Of a stretch of 64,000 bases of DNA, positions 1-9,587 are shown piece by piece. Position 1 is the stretch's first letter; each line of letters opens with the position of its first letter. The position numbers and the translations under genes are program-made. The DNA comes from Bradyrhizobium sp. Arg816. Its GTDB lineage: Bacteria > Pseudomonadota > Alphaproteobacteria > Rhizobiales > Xanthobacteraceae. Below the pieces are notes generated by a model. That model worked only from the letters and a program-made list of their open reading frames with translations, was not told where the DNA came from and ran no database searches. The stretch is from NCBI RefSeq assembly GCF_029989365.1, contig NZ_JAPRAQ010000002.1, positions 310,001 through 374,000 of the forward strand, read 5' to 3'.

Positions 1-466
1 CGTGGTCCTGCATGTAGGCCCGCGCGATCGTCAGCGAATTCTGGATCACCTCCTTGGTCGGGCCGGAGAACAGCCGGTCGAGGCCGCGCTCGATGGTGAC
101 GTTGGCGACGACGGCGACCAGCACCGCCGGCAGCACCGCCACGATCGAGAACAGGCTGACGATCTGGACATGGAGGCGCGCCGCCGCCCGGCCCCGCCGA
201 CGTGCCAGGATCAGCTGCCAGAGCTCGCGGACGATGATGCCGACCAGCAGCAGGATCGTGGCCGCATTGATCAGATAGAACGAGCGGACCACCTCCGGCG
301 TCGGCTCGATCCTCGTGAGACCGGTCAGGACCAGGAAGGTCAGGAGGGCCGAGAGCAGCGCCATCGCCACGGCAAGGGGCGCCAGCCAGCGCCGCACCGA
401 CCAACGCCGGGGCTCTTCCGCTGGGGCCGTGTCGAAGTGTGCGGCCGAGGTATCTGCGCTGATCAT
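1..466 (-). CDS. ntrY: Nitrogen regulation sensor histidine kinase NtrY, N-terminal part (runs off window)
   Basis: The minus strand from ATG 466 encodes about 155 residues, leaving the window at position 1. A short hydrophilic head is followed by a hydrophobic helix (PLAVAMALLSALLTFLVL), a second membrane stretch (NAATILLLVGIIV), then LARRRGRAAARLHVQIVSLFS and a further hydrophobic stretch, as in NtrY proteins, whose front carries several membrane segments before HAMP, PAS and kinase domains. NtrY is the membrane sensor partner of NtrX. The neighbouring ntrB-ntrC genes support the name. The kinase core lies outside the window, so only the sensor end is seen. Confidence 0.8.
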   Translation of the reverse strand, partial: MISADTSAAHFDTAPAEEPRRWSVRRWLAPLAVAMALLSALLTFLVLTGLTRIEPTPEVVRSFYLINAATILLLVGIIVRELWQLILARRRGRAAARLHVQIVSLFSIVAVLPAVLVAVVANVTIERGLDRLFSGPTKEVIQNSLTIARAYMQDH

Positions 467-649
467 TCCGGCAATGGTGCTGAAAACGGGGTCCGCGGCG
501 GGCGGATACTGATGTATTCGTACCACATTGTTGCCGAATTGCGACAATTCCGCGGCGCCCTGGCCGCGACGGACCGGCGCATCCACAGGCCGCTGTTCTG
601 GCAAACCTCCCTTGCGGGAACGGCTTCCCGCCCCTGCGGCTTGACCGCC

Positions 650-796
650 ATGGACAGGTTCTTTCTCGCGATGATGGTATCGGCCGTGCTGCTGCTGATC
701 GTAGCCGCCGACCTCTTGGTCAACGGTCTCGGGGTGCAGCAGCCGCTGGCGAATGTCGCCAGCGCCCAGCCGGTCTCGGGGCGGCTGATCAGATGA
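650..796 (+). CDS. Possible small single-pass membrane protein (48 aa)
   Basis: ATG 650 opens a 48-codon frame lying between ntrY and ntrC but on the opposite strand. Residues 4-25 form a clean hydrophobic helix (FFLAMMVSAVLLLIVAADLL) after a short MDR head, followed by a polar tail ending GRLIR. I do not recognise a family. The hydrophobic segment and the lack of any competing gene here argue for a real gene; the weak ribosome-binding site before the ATG argues against. A longer frame opening at position 2 in the same phase is antisense to ntrY and is not needed. Confidence 0.4.
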   Translation: MDRFFLAMMVSAVLLLIVAADLLVNGLGVQQPLANVASAQPVSGRLIR

Positions 797-911
797 GCAC
801 GACGCAGCGCCCTGCGGTCGAATAACAATTCATACGTTCCAACGGAACGTTTCGGCCTGATTCGGACTTTTGCTCACCGCGCCAGCCACAACGGCCAGCG
901 CGATCCGGACA

Positions 912-945
912 GGCTCAGCTCCGCTTTGGTAGGGGGAGCTGAGCC
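912..945 (-). terminator. Hairpin just downstream of ntrC
   Basis: An 11-bp perfect inverted repeat (GGCTCAGCTCC at 912-922 and its complement at 935-945) with a 12-nt loop lies 19 bases past the ntrC stop. There is no U-run, so it may stabilise the 3' end or stop transcription with Rho. It suggests that the dusB-ntrB-ntrC transcript ends before ntrY. Confidence 0.55.
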
Positions 946-963
946 ACCGTCCGTTCGGGAAGA

Positions 964-2406
964 CTAGCCCCCGCTCCGATACACCTGGATATCGAGGTCC
1001 CGGATCTTCTTCCGCAGCGTGTTGCGGTTGAGACCGAGCAAATCGGCTGCGCGGATCTGGTTGCCGCGGGTGGCGGCGAGCGCGGCCGTGAGCAGCGGCA
1101 CCTCGATCTCCTTGAGGATGCGGTGATAGAGGCCCGGCGGCGGCACGCCGTTCGGGAAGCCCTGGAAGTGCGAGGACAGATAGGCCTCCACGGCGCCGCC
1201 GAGATTGTCGACGCCCTGCTGGACCGCGGCACCGGGGCTGACCGTGGGGGGCGCCAGCTCGCCGTCGATGACGGATCCGGTGATCACGTCCTGCGGGTAG
1301 AGCGCGGCGAGGCGCCGGGCGAGGTTCTCGAGCTCGCGCACGTTGCCGGGCCAGCGGTGCTGCTTCATCCGCTCCAGCGCCAGCGCATCGAGCTTCTTGG
1401 GCGGCAGGCCGTCCTTCTCGGCCAGCGTGAAGAAGTGCCGCACGAGGTCCGGCAGGTCTTCGATGCGCTCGCGCAAGGGGGGCAGCCGCAGCGGCACGAC
1501 GTTGAGGCGGAAGAACAAATCCTCGCGGAACAAGCCCTGCTGGATCAGGACGCGCAGGTCCTTGTTGGACGCCGCGACGATCCGCACGTCGGTCTTGATC
1601 GGGGTGCGGCCGCCGACGGTGGTGTATTCGCCCTGCTGGAGCACGCGCAGCAGGCGGGTCTGCGCCTCCATCGGCATGTCGCCGATCTCGTCCAGGAACA
1701 GCGTGCCGCCCTCGGCCTGCTCGAACCGGCCCGAGGCGCGGGTGTTGGCGCCGGTGAAGGCGCCGCGCTCGTGGCCGAACAGTTCGGACTCGATGAGGTC
1801 ACGCGGGATCGCCGCCATGTTGACCGCGACGAACGGGCCGTTGCGGCGCTTGCCGTAATCGTGCAGCGCGCGCGCCACCAGCTCCTTGCCTGTGCCGGAC
1901 TCGCCCGTGATCATCACGGTGAGGTCGGTCTGCATCAGGCGCGCCAGCACGCGGTAGATTTCTTGCATCGCCGGCGAGCGGCCGACCAGCGGGATCGCCT
2001 CCATCTCGGCGTCTTCGTCCGGCGTCGAGACCCGTTCCTTCGGCTCGGCCAGCGCGCGGCCGACGATGGCGATCAGCTCCTTCAGGTCGAAGGGCTTTGG
2101 CAGATATTCGTACGCCCCGCGCTCGGACGCGCGGATCGCGGTCATGAACGTGTTCTGCGCGCTCATGACGATGACGGGCAGATTGGGCCGCATCTTCTTG
2201 ATCCGCGGCAGCAGGTCGAAGGCGTTCTCGTCGGGCATCACCACGTCGGTGATGACGAGATCGCCCTCCCCCTGGCTGACCCAGCGCCACAGCGTTGCGG
2301 CATTGCCGGTGAGCCTGACCTCATAGCCGGCGCGGGACAGTGCCTGATTGAGAACTGTGCGAATGGCGGTGTCGTCATCCGCAACGAGAATGCTACCTGC
2401 GGGCAT
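964..2406 (-). CDS. ntrC: Nitrogen regulation response regulator NtrC (sigma-54 activator)
   Basis: 480 aa with the full NtrC architecture. A receiver domain (about 5-120) has the acidic pocket DDD near residue 10 and a phospho-acceptor Asp54 in VITDVVMP. A sigma-54 interacting AAA+ domain (about 140-370) has Walker A GESGTGKE at 168-175 and the sigma-54 contact loop GAFTGA at 215-220. A Fis-type helix-turn-helix sits at the C terminus ([17 protein letters not shown]). NtrC phosphorylated by NtrB activates nitrogen-scavenging genes at sigma-54 promoters. It starts 9 bp after the ntrB stop, so the two are co-transcribed. All key motifs are intact. Confidence 0.96.
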   Translation of the reverse strand: MPAGSILVADDDTAIRTVLNQALSRAGYEVRLTGNAATLWRWVSQGEGDLVITDVVMPDENAFDLLPRIKKMRPNLPVIVMSAQNTFMTAIRASERGAYEYLPKPFDLKELIAIVGRALAEPKERVSTPDEDAEMEAIPLVGRSPAMQEIYRVLARLMQTDLTVMITGESGTGKELVARALHDYGKRRNGPFVAVNMAAIPRDLIESELFGHERGAFTGANTRASGRFEQAEGGTLFLDEIGDMPMEAQTRLLRVLQQGEYTTVGGRTPIKTDVRIVAASNKDLRVLIQQGLFREDLFFRLNVVPLRLPPLRERIEDLPDLVRHFFTLAEKDGLPPKKLDALALERMKQHRWPGNVRELENLARRLAALYPQDVITGSVIDGELAPPTVSPGAAVQQGVDNLGGAVEAYLSSHFQGFPNGVPPPGLYHRILKEIEVPLLTAALAATRGNQIRAADLLGLNRNTLRKKIRDLDIQVYRSGG

Positions 2407-2415
2407 CGTTAATCC

Positions 2416-3591
2416 TCATTTCGCCCCCTGTGACGCAGACGACGACTTCCCGGCAGAGCCGTCGCGGCTGCTTTGATCGGCATGTTTGACCGATGTGGAA
2501 TACATCGGCATCAGCACGCGGAAGGTGGTCTTGCGCGGCTGAGACTCGCATTCGATGATGCCCCCGTGATCTCCGATGATCTTTGCGACGAGCGCCAGGC
2601 CAAGACCCGAGCCGGTCTGCTTGGTGGTCACGAAGGGATCGAACAGGTTGGGCAGAAGATCGTCCGGCACGCCTGGTCCGTTGTCCTTCACGCAGAACTC
2701 GAGCGGCAGGGATACACGGGATTTTTGACCGGGGACTGACAGGCGCACGCCGGGACGGAACGCAGTGGTGAGCTGGATCTCGGCGTCGGGGACGTCGATC
2801 AGCGCTTCGGCGGCGTTCTTCACGAGGTTGAGGAACACCTGGATGAGCTGATCCTGGTTCGCCAGGACCGGCGGCAGCGAGGGATCATAATCCTCGATGA
2901 AGCGGATGTTGCGGGCAAAGCCCGACTGCGCCAGTCGCTTCACGTGATCGAGCACGGAATGGATGTTGACGGGACCGCGCACCACGGGGCGCTCGTCGCC
3001 GAACACCTCCATGCGGTCGACCAGCGTCACGATGCGGTCGGCCTCGTCGCAGATCAGCCGCGTCAGCATGCGGTCCTCGGACGAGGCCTGCTGCTCCAGC
3101 AGCTGCGCCGCGCCGCGGATGCCGGAGAGCGGATTCTTGATCTCATGCGCCAGCATGGCGGCCAGCGCGATCACCGAGCGCGCGGCGCTGCGATGGGTGA
3201 GCTGGCGGTCCATCTTGTCGGCGATGGAGCGCTCCTGGAGCATCACCACGATATGGCCGGGCCGCTCCGTCAGCGGAGCGACATGCAGATCGACCTGGCG
3301 GTCGCCCCCCATGCGTGGCGTGCCCAGATCGACCTTGTATTCGTTGACCGGCGAGTTGGACGAGCGAACCTGGTCGATCAGCGCCAGCAACGGGCTGCCG
3401 AACGGCACCAGCTCTTTCAGCGACTGCCGTTTCAGGAACTGCGTCGAGATGTCGAAGAAGGCTTCGGTCGCGATGTTGGCGGCGACGATCTTGCCGTCCG
3501 GCCCGATCATGAGCACGGGATTGGGCAGCGCATCCAGGATCGCATCGCTCTCGGACGGAAGCGGCCGGCGATGGTCAGCGGCTAAGCTCAT
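2416..3591 (-). CDS. ntrB: Nitrogen regulation sensor kinase/phosphatase NtrB
   Basis: 391 aa, cytosolic, with no membrane segment. A PAS domain (about 20-120) precedes the HisKA box with the phosphorylated His149 in [12 protein letters not shown]. The ATPase domain has N-box [10 protein letters not shown] and G-boxes DNGPGVP and GSGLGLAL. I chose ATG 3591 because it overlaps the dusB stop as ATGA (3588-3591), a standard translational coupling; a GTG-like extension of five codons upstream lies inside dusB. NtrB phosphorylates or dephosphorylates NtrC according to PII (GlnB) status. Confidence 0.95.
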   Translation of the reverse strand: MSLAADHRRPLPSESDAILDALPNPVLMIGPDGKIVAANIATEAFFDISTQFLKRQSLKELVPFGSPLLALIDQVRSSNSPVNEYKVDLGTPRMGGDRQVDLHVAPLTERPGHIVVMLQERSIADKMDRQLTHRSAARSVIALAAMLAHEIKNPLSGIRGAAQLLEQQASSEDRMLTRLICDEADRIVTLVDRMEVFGDERPVVRGPVNIHSVLDHVKRLAQSGFARNIRFIEDYDPSLPPVLANQDQLIQVFLNLVKNAAEALIDVPDAEIQLTTAFRPGVRLSVPGQKSRVSLPLEFCVKDNGPGVPDDLLPNLFDPFVTTKQTGSGLGLALVAKIIGDHGGIIECESQPRKTTFRVLMPMYSTSVKHADQSSRDGSAGKSSSASQGAK

Positions 3592-4664
3592 GCAGCAGCG
3601 CTCCATGCGAAGTCGTCGAAGGCATCTTGCAGGGACTGGTGGACGAGGCGCGGATCCTCGGAGGTGAGGATCTTCTGACGCCAGGCTTTGAGCTTCTCGG
3701 CCGGCGCACGGCTCACATCGGCCGCAACGTCGAGCGCCCAGCCGAGATGTTTTCGCGCGTGCCGGAGGCCGATGCGCAGGCCGTAGAGCGCGCAGACGCC
3801 CTCATAGAGCGTGCGGACATAATGCAGCTGCGTCTCGAGCGACGGCGCGGCTTCGATCGCCCCGCCCTTCAGGCGGCGGCCGATCTCGCCGGGCAACCAG
3901 GGCTGCCCCTGCGCGCCGCGGCCGATCATCACGGCATCGGCGCCGGAGGCCTCCAAAGCCGCGAGCGCCTTCTCGTAAGTGGTGATGTCGCCGTTGACGA
4001 CGAGCGGAATGGAGATCGCTTCGCGCACCGCGCGGATCGCATCCCAATCGGCCTCGCCCTTGTAGAACTGGCAGCGGGTGCGGCCGTGCACGGTGACGAG
4101 CTTGATGCCGGCGGCTTCCGCACGCCGCGCCAATTCCGGCGCATTGCGGGTGTGATCGTCCCAGCCGAGCCGCATCTTCAGCGTCACCGGCACCTTCACC
4201 GCCGCGATCGTCGCATCGATCAGGCTGACGGCATGGTCGAGATCGCGCATCAGGGCGGAGCCGGACTGGCCGCCGGTGACGTGCCGGGCCGGACAGCCCA
4301 TGTTGATGTCGATGATGTCGGCGCCTCCGGCTTCCGCGATCCGGGCCCCTTCGGCCATCCAATGCGCCTCGCAGCCGGCGAGCTGGACCACATGAGGCCC
4401 GATCCCGGTCGGTTCGCAGCGCAACCGAGACATCTTGTGGCCGTTCGCGAGCTCATCGCTGGCGGTCATTTCGGACACGACCAGACCGGCCCCGAGCTCG
4501 GCGGCGAGCCGGCGGACGGGCGAGTCGGTGACCCCCGACATCGGCGCCAGGAAGACCGGGGTGGCGACCTCGATATCGCCAATTTTCAACGGCTTAGAGC
4601 CTGATACTGCCGAGCCGGTCACAGGGGTCTCGTTGCGTAGGCAGGGCCTCATCGCGCCTGCCAT
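3588..4664 (-). CDS. dusB: tRNA-dihydrouridine synthase (DusB / NifR3 family)
   Basis: 358 aa flavoprotein of the Dus family that reduces uridine to dihydrouridine in the tRNA D-loop. The FMN barrel start ([11 protein letters not shown]), the catalytic Cys124 in [10 protein letters not shown] and the late FMN phosphate motif [13 protein letters not shown] are present. In alphaproteobacteria this gene, historically nifR3, heads the ntrBC operon, as here. ATG 4664 gives a rather long head; ATG 4652 is an alternative start. It is divergent from ispDF with 207 bp between. Confidence 0.94.
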   Translation of the reverse strand: MAGAMRPCLRNETPVTGSAVSGSKPLKIGDIEVATPVFLAPMSGVTDSPVRRLAAELGAGLVVSEMTASDELANGHKMSRLRCEPTGIGPHVVQLAGCEAHWMAEGARIAEAGGADIIDINMGCPARHVTGGQSGSALMRDLDHAVSLIDATIAAVKVPVTLKMRLGWDDHTRNAPELARRAEAAGIKLVTVHGRTRCQFYKGEADWDAIRAVREAISIPLVVNGDITTYEKALAALEASGADAVMIGRGAQGQPWLPGEIGRRLKGGAIEAAPSLETQLHYVRTLYEGVCALYGLRIGLRHARKHLGWALDVAADVSRAPAEKLKAWRQKILTSEDPRLVHQSLQDAFDDFAWSAAA

Positions 4665-4871
4665 GACCTATCTTGCGCACAATTCTTGTGCAGTCAAGCG
4701 TCATGCCTACAGTTTAGACAGTTCTGCAAATCTTTCAAGTGCAGTGCAGCAAAATGCTGTTTCCCACAATCCGGGGAAACCCCCTTTTTTTGCGGGCCTG
4801 CCGTGCTAGAGGCATGCGGCAATCACCCCACTCCCCGACTCTCTTCATCACCAACTGAGTATTTGAGTCCT

Positions 4872-6053
4872 ATGGCGAAATCACAGCGCACCGCAGTCGT
4901 TCTCGTCGCGGCCGGACGCGGCCTGCGGGCTGGCGCCGGTGGTCCCAAGCAATATCGCGAGATCGGCGGCGTCCCCGTGATCTACCGCGCCATGGAAGCC
5001 TTCAGCCGCCACCCCGACGTGTTTGCCGTGCAGCCGGTGGTGAACCCCGACGACAGCGCCATGTTCGCGGCGGCGGTCGCAGGACTGAGCCATGAGCCGC
5101 CGACCAATGGCGGCGCGACGCGGCAGGCCTCCGTGCTCGCAGGGCTCGAAGCACTCGCCAAGCATAAGCCCGATATCGTTCTTATCCACGACGCCGCGCG
5201 CCCCTTCGTCTCGGCAGGCGTGATCTCGCGCGCAATCGAGGCGGCCAGCCGCACCGGCGCCGCGCTCCCCGTCGTTCCCGTCACCGACACCATCAAGGTC
5301 ACCGGCGAGAGCGGCAATGTCGAGGACACGCCGGACCGCTCAGCCTTGCGAATCGCGCAGACGCCGCAATCCTTTCGTTTCGACGTCATCCTCGAGGCGC
5401 ATCGTCGCGCGGCGAAGGACGGGCGCAGCGATTTCACCGACGATGCCGCGATTGCCGAATGGGCGGGATTGACGGTCGCAACCTTTGAAGGCGATGTTGC
5501 CAATATGAAGCTCACCACTCCCGAGGATTTCGTGCGCGAGGAAGCGCGCCTGGCCAGCCTGCTCGGCGACATCAGGACCGGCACCGGCTATGACGTGCAC
5601 GCCTTCGGCGAAGGCGACCACGTGATGATCTGTGGCGTGCGGGTGCCGCACACCAAAGGCTTCCTCGCTCATTCCGACGGCGATGTCGGCCTGCATGCGC
5701 TGGTCGACGCCATCCTCGGCGCACTCGCCGACGGTGATATCGGCTCGCACTTTCCGCCGAGCGATGCGAAATGGAAGGGGGCTTCCTCCGACCAGTTCCT
5801 GAAATACGCCATCGAGCGCGTTGCGGAGCGCGGCGGCCGCGTCGCCAACCTCGAGGTGACCATGATCTGCGAGCGGCCGAAGATCGGCCCCTTGCGCGAC
5901 ACCATGCGCGCCCGCATCGCCGAGATCTCCCGGGTCGACATCTCCCGCGTCGCGGTGAAGGCGACCACCAGCGAGCGGCTCGGATTCACCGGACGCGAGG
6001 AAGGCATCGCGGCCACCGCGAGCGCCACCATCCGTCTGCCCTGGAGCGTCTAG
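4872..6053 (+). CDS. ispDF: Bifunctional IspD/IspF enzyme of the MEP isoprenoid pathway
   Basis: 393 aa fusion. The IspD part (about 1-230; MEP cytidylyltransferase) has the nucleotide loop [12 protein letters not shown] and a GGPKQY motif. The IspF part (about 235-393; 2-C-methyl-D-erythritol 2,4-cyclodiphosphate synthase) has the zinc ligands in GYDVHAF and [12 protein letters not shown] and the late motif [13 protein letters not shown]. The frame is open upstream to 4686, but ATG 4872 (MAKSQRT) places the IspD fold correctly. The fused form is typical of alphaproteobacteria. The pair catalyses two non-consecutive steps of isopentenyl diphosphate synthesis. Confidence 0.96.
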   Translation: MAKSQRTAVVLVAAGRGLRAGAGGPKQYREIGGVPVIYRAMEAFSRHPDVFAVQPVVNPDDSAMFAAAVAGLSHEPPTNGGATRQASVLAGLEALAKHKPDIVLIHDAARPFVSAGVISRAIEAASRTGAALPVVPVTDTIKVTGESGNVEDTPDRSALRIAQTPQSFRFDVILEAHRRAAKDGRSDFTDDAAIAEWAGLTVATFEGDVANMKLTTPEDFVREEARLASLLGDIRTGTGYDVHAFGEGDHVMICGVRVPHTKGFLAHSDGDVGLHALVDAILGALADGDIGSHFPPSDAKWKGASSDQFLKYAIERVAERGGRVANLEVTMICERPKIGPLRDTMRARIAEISRVDISRVAVKATTSERLGFTGREEGIAATASATIRLPWSV

Positions 6054-6056
6054 GTC

Positions 6057-6668
6057 ATGGGCGGCAGCGACGCACGCGCCCTCTCCCGCTCGCTGCTCGA
6101 TCTGTGCCGGATGCGCAAGCTGACGATCGCCACTGCCGAGTCCTGCACCGGCGGCCTGGTTGCCGGCGCGCTGACCGACATTCCCGGCTCCTCCGACGTG
6201 ATCGACCGCGGTTTCGTCACTTATTCCAATGACGCCAAGCGCGCGATGCTGGGGGTCGAGGCGAGCACGCTTGCGAATTTCGGCGCCGTCAGCAAGGAGA
6301 CCGCAACTGCAATGGCGGTCGGCGCGCTGGAGCGGGCCGACGTCGATCTCGCCGTTGCCATCACCGGTATCGCCGGCCCCGGCGGCGCCACGCCCGGCAA
6401 GCCGGTCGGCCTCGTGCATTTTGCGGTTGCCGCGCGCGACGGCCGCATCGTCCATCGCGAGCATCGCTTTGGCGCGATCGGTCGGATCGCCGTGCGCCAG
6501 CGCTCGGTGGTCGAGGCATTGCGCATGCTGATGGATCTCGCCCGCGGCCCGAAGGCCCAGCCCAAGCCCCGGCGCGCCGCCGCGGCAACCCGCCTGCGGC
6601 CTCGCGTGACCCGCTCGCCGCGCCGGCATGCGGTGAAGCGCAGGACGCCGCGCTCACCGCGCGGCTAG
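6057..6668 (+). CDS. cinA: CinA-family nicotinamide-nucleotide amidase (stand-alone C-terminal domain)
   Basis: 203 aa starting three bases after the ispDF stop. The PncC/CinA-C domain fills about residues 5-165: TIATAESCTGGL, a GFVTYSNDAKRAMLGV block and ITGIAGPGG. This domain hydrolyses nicotinamide mononucleotide to nicotinate mononucleotide in pyridine nucleotide salvage. The N-terminal MoCF-like half of full CinA is absent, as in many proteobacterial PncC proteins. The last 35 or so residues are an odd Arg/Pro-rich basic tail (RRAAAATRLRPRVTRSPRR) outside the fold. Confidence 0.9.
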   Translation: MGGSDARALSRSLLDLCRMRKLTIATAESCTGGLVAGALTDIPGSSDVIDRGFVTYSNDAKRAMLGVEASTLANFGAVSKETATAMAVGALERADVDLAVAITGIAGPGGATPGKPVGLVHFAVAARDGRIVHREHRFGAIGRIAVRQRSVVEALRMLMDLARGPKAQPKPRRAAAATRLRPRVTRSPRRHAVKRRTPRSPRG

Positions 6669-6769
6669 AGACACGTCATGCCGCCGCCAGCAGCGCGCTC
6701 GCGTGGTCGAGCACAGCGGCGGCACGAGCGTTCGGCGCAAGGGAGCCTGATGGGTTCCGCTACATCCAA

Positions 6770-6949
6770 TTATTGTTCCTGGCGCTTCGTCCGACAAATG
6801 ACAGGGAGCTTCTGCTCAATCGCCTTCGCCAGCACCGTGCCGCTGGTCCGGCCGAGCTCTTTCGCGATCACTGCAATCGGCTTGGTGCCTGCCAAGACCT
6901 TCAGCCTGCCAAGGTCTTCTTCGCTCCATGCCTGCTTCCAGCGTGCCAT
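6770..6949 (-). CDS. Small helix-turn-helix-like (SANT/Myb-type) protein, 59 aa
   Basis: ATG 6949 opens a 59-codon frame ending at TAA 6770. The sequence begins MARWKQAWSEEDLGRLKVLA and continues through KPIAVIAKELGRTSGTVLAKA. The pattern W-S-x-E-D...L....A.....IA..LGRT...V..KA is that of short Myb/SANT-like DNA-binding domains common as tiny orphan proteins in rhizobia. The ends KRQEQ are charged. It lies alone between cinA and the oxidase operon and may bind nearby promoters, but no target is visible. It is shorter than most gene callers' threshold. Confidence 0.65.
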   Translation of the reverse strand: MARWKQAWSEEDLGRLKVLAGTKPIAVIAKELGRTSGTVLAKAIEQKLPVICRTKRQEQ

Positions 6950-7415
6950 CTCCCCGATCCCGCGACAAAGCGCCCGCGCCCGAATCGGATTTTAGTCGAA
7001 CCCTTGGCGAAGGGCAGAGCTCGTGGTGCGCCGTTTGCGGCAAGGGGTGTTGCGTCAGCGCGCCGCGTTTTGGCACAAACTGCACTTGTCGCGCGATGTG
7101 AAGATGCACTCTGATGGAAGGTCGTCTGCCCGGCCCAAGCGGCAGAACATCCGCGCGCGCGAACGGATTCCACATTGCCGCGCTTTCCGCTTGTGAAGCA
7201 AAGCTCGGGCGGACTACGCCGCGAGATCGCAGCGTTATGTCCAGTTTTCAAAAAGCACGCAATTCTTGTCGAATCCGATCAGGATCGCAAACGTGCAACC
7301 GCGACCAAACGTCATCGCTCATGTCCGATCTTGCGCGCGACTGTATTGGCGCAATAATGCGGCTCTACGCTGTGGCCAGGAATCAACCCGGTCCTGCTTT
7401 CTGGAGGGCGACGGC
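6950..7415. other. Non-coding stretch upstream of the oxidase operon
   Basis: Several overlapping frames exist here but none has recognisable protein features. It should hold the promoters of the small HTH gene (minus) and the oxidase operon (plus). I looked for an FNR/FixK-type TTGAN8CAA-like box and found no convincing one. Confidence 0.5.
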
Positions 7416-8123
7416 GTGTTCGCTCGCGACGCTGCACTGGCAGTAGCCATTGCTACCTTGGCCACCATTGATGGTACTGCCGCACAAACGGCCAACCAGC
7501 CGCCGGATACGATGGCGGCGCGGGTGGAGGCGTGCACGCCCTGTCACGGCAACAAGGGCGAAGGCACCAGCGACGTCTATTTCCCGCGGCTTGCCGGCAA
7601 GCCGGCCGGCTATCTCTACAACCAGCTCCTCGCCTTCCGCAGCGGCCGGCGCAAATACCCGCCGATGAACTATCTGCTGGAGTTTCTGCCTGATCCATAT
7701 CTGGAAGCGATGGCAGAATATTTCGCCAGCGAGCATCCGCCGCTGCCGCAGCCCGCGCCGAGCGAAGTCAGCAAGGAGGTCCTGGCGCAGGGCGAGCTGC
7801 TCGCGACCAGCGGCGATGCCGGTCGTAACATACCGGCGTGCGTGAGCTGTCACGGCCCGGGCCTCACCGGCATGCAGCCCGGCATCCCCGGTCTGCTGGG
7901 CTTGCGCGCCGCTTACGTCAGCGCGCAGCTAGGCGCCTGGCGCTACGGCACGCGGACGGCAAAATCGCCGGACTGCATGCAGCTCGTCGCCGGCCATCTG
8001 ACGGAAGCAGATGTTACCGCCGTTGCGGCCTGGCTCGCGACGCGCGCCGCGCCCACCAACCCGGCCCCCGTACCGAAGGGCACCTATGCGCTGCCGTTCG
8101 GCTGCGGCAGCCAGCCCAACTGA
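7416..8123 (+). CDS. Diheme c-type cytochrome (c4-like), first gene of oxidase operon
   Basis: 235 aa from GTG 7416, chosen because GGAGGG lies 7 bases upstream and the protein then begins with a signal peptide (ALAVAIATLATIDGTAAQ). Two heme-binding motifs, CTPCH (40-44) and CVSCH (142-146), sit in two similar halves, as in cytochrome c4. Each half has the later FRSGRR-type c4 segment or its counterpart. It is periplasmic and probably passes electrons to the oxidase encoded downstream. An upstream in-frame extension of 50 codons lacks signal-peptide character. Confidence 0.85.
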   Translation: MFARDAALAVAIATLATIDGTAAQTANQPPDTMAARVEACTPCHGNKGEGTSDVYFPRLAGKPAGYLYNQLLAFRSGRRKYPPMNYLLEFLPDPYLEAMAEYFASEHPPLPQPAPSEVSKEVLAQGELLATSGDAGRNIPACVSCHGPGLTGMQPGIPGLLGLRAAYVSAQLGAWRYGTRTAKSPDCMQLVAGHLTEADVTAVAAWLATRAAPTNPAPVPKGTYALPFGCGSQPN

Positions 8124-8131
8124 CGAGGCGG

Positions 8132-9391
8132 ATGATGGGCTCAAGACTGTCGATCACGCTGCTTTCGATCAAGCTCCTGGCCCTCGCCGCCGCGCTCACC
8201 ACGGCCGCGCAGGCGCAGGACAAGACCGGCGATGTCATCGCGCGCGGCGAATATCTCGCCCGCGCCGGCGATTGCACGGCCTGCCATACTGCAGCTGAGG
8301 GCCGGCTGTTTGCCGGCGGGCGCCCGATGCCGACCCCGTTCGGAACGATCTACACCTCCAACATCACGCCCGATCCGGAGACCGGCATCGGCAAGTGGAG
8401 CGCGGACGATTTCTACAGAACCATGCACAACGGCCGTTTCCCGGATGGCGGGCTGATCTATCCAGCGATGCCGTTCGCGTCCTATACCAAGGTCACGCGT
8501 GCCGACAGCGACGCGATCTTCGCCTATCTGCGCTCGATTCAGCCGGTGAACCAGAAGAACAAGCCGCACGAGCTGCGCTTTCCCTATGACAACCGCCAGC
8601 TCATCCTCGGCTGGCGCACGCTGTTCTTCCGCGAGGGTGAATTCAAGCCCGACCCCACCAAGTCGGCGGAATGGAATCGCGGCGCCTATCTGGTCGAGGG
8701 GCTCGGTCATTGCGGCATGTGCCATTCGCCGATCAACGCGCTCGGCGGCACCTCGCAATCGGACGCCTTCAAGGGCGGCCTGATCCCGATGCAGAACTGG
8801 TACGCGCCGTCCCTCACCTCCAACCGTGAGGCGGGCCTCGGCGACTGGAGCATCAAGGACATTACCGATCTGCTCCAGACCGGCGTTTCGGCGCGCGGCG
8901 TCGTCTACGGCCCGATGGCCGAGGTCGTGCACAACAGCCTGCAATATCTGAGCGACGAGGACACCAAGGCGATGGCGGTGTACCTCAAGGGTATCTCGGA
9001 GCCCTCGCCTCCGCCGCCTGCAAGCTCGGCGCTGCCGACCACCGAGAGCAGCCTGCTGATCAGCCTCGGCAAGACCGTCTACGACAAGAATTGCGCCAGC
9101 TGTCATGGCACGCAGGGCGAAGGCAAGCCGCCGCACTGGCCGCCGCTCGCTAACAACCAGTCGATCGAGATGCAGTCGGCGGTCAATCCGATCCGCATGG
9201 TGCTCAATGGAGGCTATCCGCCGGGCACCAAGGGCAATCCGATGCCCTACGGCATGCCGCCTTTCGCAGGCCTGCTCTCCGACAACGAGATCGCGGCCGT
9301 CGTCTCCTACATCCGCACCGCCTGGGGCAATCGCGGCACGCCGGTGTCGGCGCGCGAGGCCAACGAGCTGCGCTCGGCACCACTGAACTGA
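8132..9391 (+). CDS. Triheme c-type cytochrome (dehydrogenase cytochrome-subunit type)
   Basis: 419 aa from ATG 8132, eight bases after the previous gene, with GAGGCG ahead of the start. Signal peptide LALAAALTTAAQAQ, then three heme sites: CTACH (about 48), CGMCH (about 195) and CASCH (about 320). Three-heme proteins of this layout are the membrane-associated cytochrome subunits of periplasmic alcohol, gluconate or aldehyde dehydrogenases. No dehydrogenase is encoded here, so this one probably links such an enzyme elsewhere, or quinol, to the oxidase. A longer frame opening at 7838 overlaps the preceding gene and is not used. Confidence 0.87.
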   Translation: MMGSRLSITLLSIKLLALAAALTTAAQAQDKTGDVIARGEYLARAGDCTACHTAAEGRLFAGGRPMPTPFGTIYTSNITPDPETGIGKWSADDFYRTMHNGRFPDGGLIYPAMPFASYTKVTRADSDAIFAYLRSIQPVNQKNKPHELRFPYDNRQLILGWRTLFFREGEFKPDPTKSAEWNRGAYLVEGLGHCGMCHSPINALGGTSQSDAFKGGLIPMQNWYAPSLTSNREAGLGDWSIKDITDLLQTGVSARGVVYGPMAEVVHNSLQYLSDEDTKAMAVYLKGISEPSPPPPASSALPTTESSLLISLGKTVYDKNCASCHGTQGEGKPPHWPPLANNQSIEMQSAVNPIRMVLNGGYPPGTKGNPMPYGMPPFAGLLSDNEIAAVVSYIRTAWGNRGTPVSAREANELRSAPLN

Positions 9392-9410
9392 GAGACGCCA
9401 GAGAACCATC

Positions 9411-9587
9411 ATGATCAACTCCGATCCGCCGACCAGCCCAGCCGCCGCCGACCAGGCCGTCGAGGAAGTCGTCGCCGCGGGACCGTCGGGCGCGATCATG
9501 CTTGCCGGCATCGCCACGGCCTGCGTGGTCGCGATGTGGCTCGCGTTCTATCTGTTCGTCTTCCTGCCGCGCGGGTCACTGCAATGA
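9411..9587 (+). CDS. Small single-TM subunit of heme-copper oxidase (58 aa)
   Basis: ATG 9411 encodes 58 residues: an acidic Ala/Pro-rich head, then one transmembrane helix (IMLAGIATACVVAMWLAFYLFVFLP). Its stop overlaps the start of subunit II as ATGA (9584-9587). Position and size match the small accessory helix found next to subunit II in ba3-type oxidases (subunit IIa type). The match is by position and topology, not by strong sequence motif. Confidence 0.7.
   Translation: MINSDPPTSPAAADQAVEEVVAAGPSGAIMLAGIATACVVAMWLAFYLFVFLPRGSLQ

Noticed and set aside
2..649. Plus-strand frame continuing into the 48-aa candidate
   Set aside because: This part is antisense to ntrY and lacks protein character; only the last 48 codons from 650 look protein-like.
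4772..4796. GGGG-AAA-CCCC followed by seven T upstream of ispDF, like a terminator
   Set aside because: The stem is only four base pairs and no gene precedes it on that strand; kept as a curiosity only.
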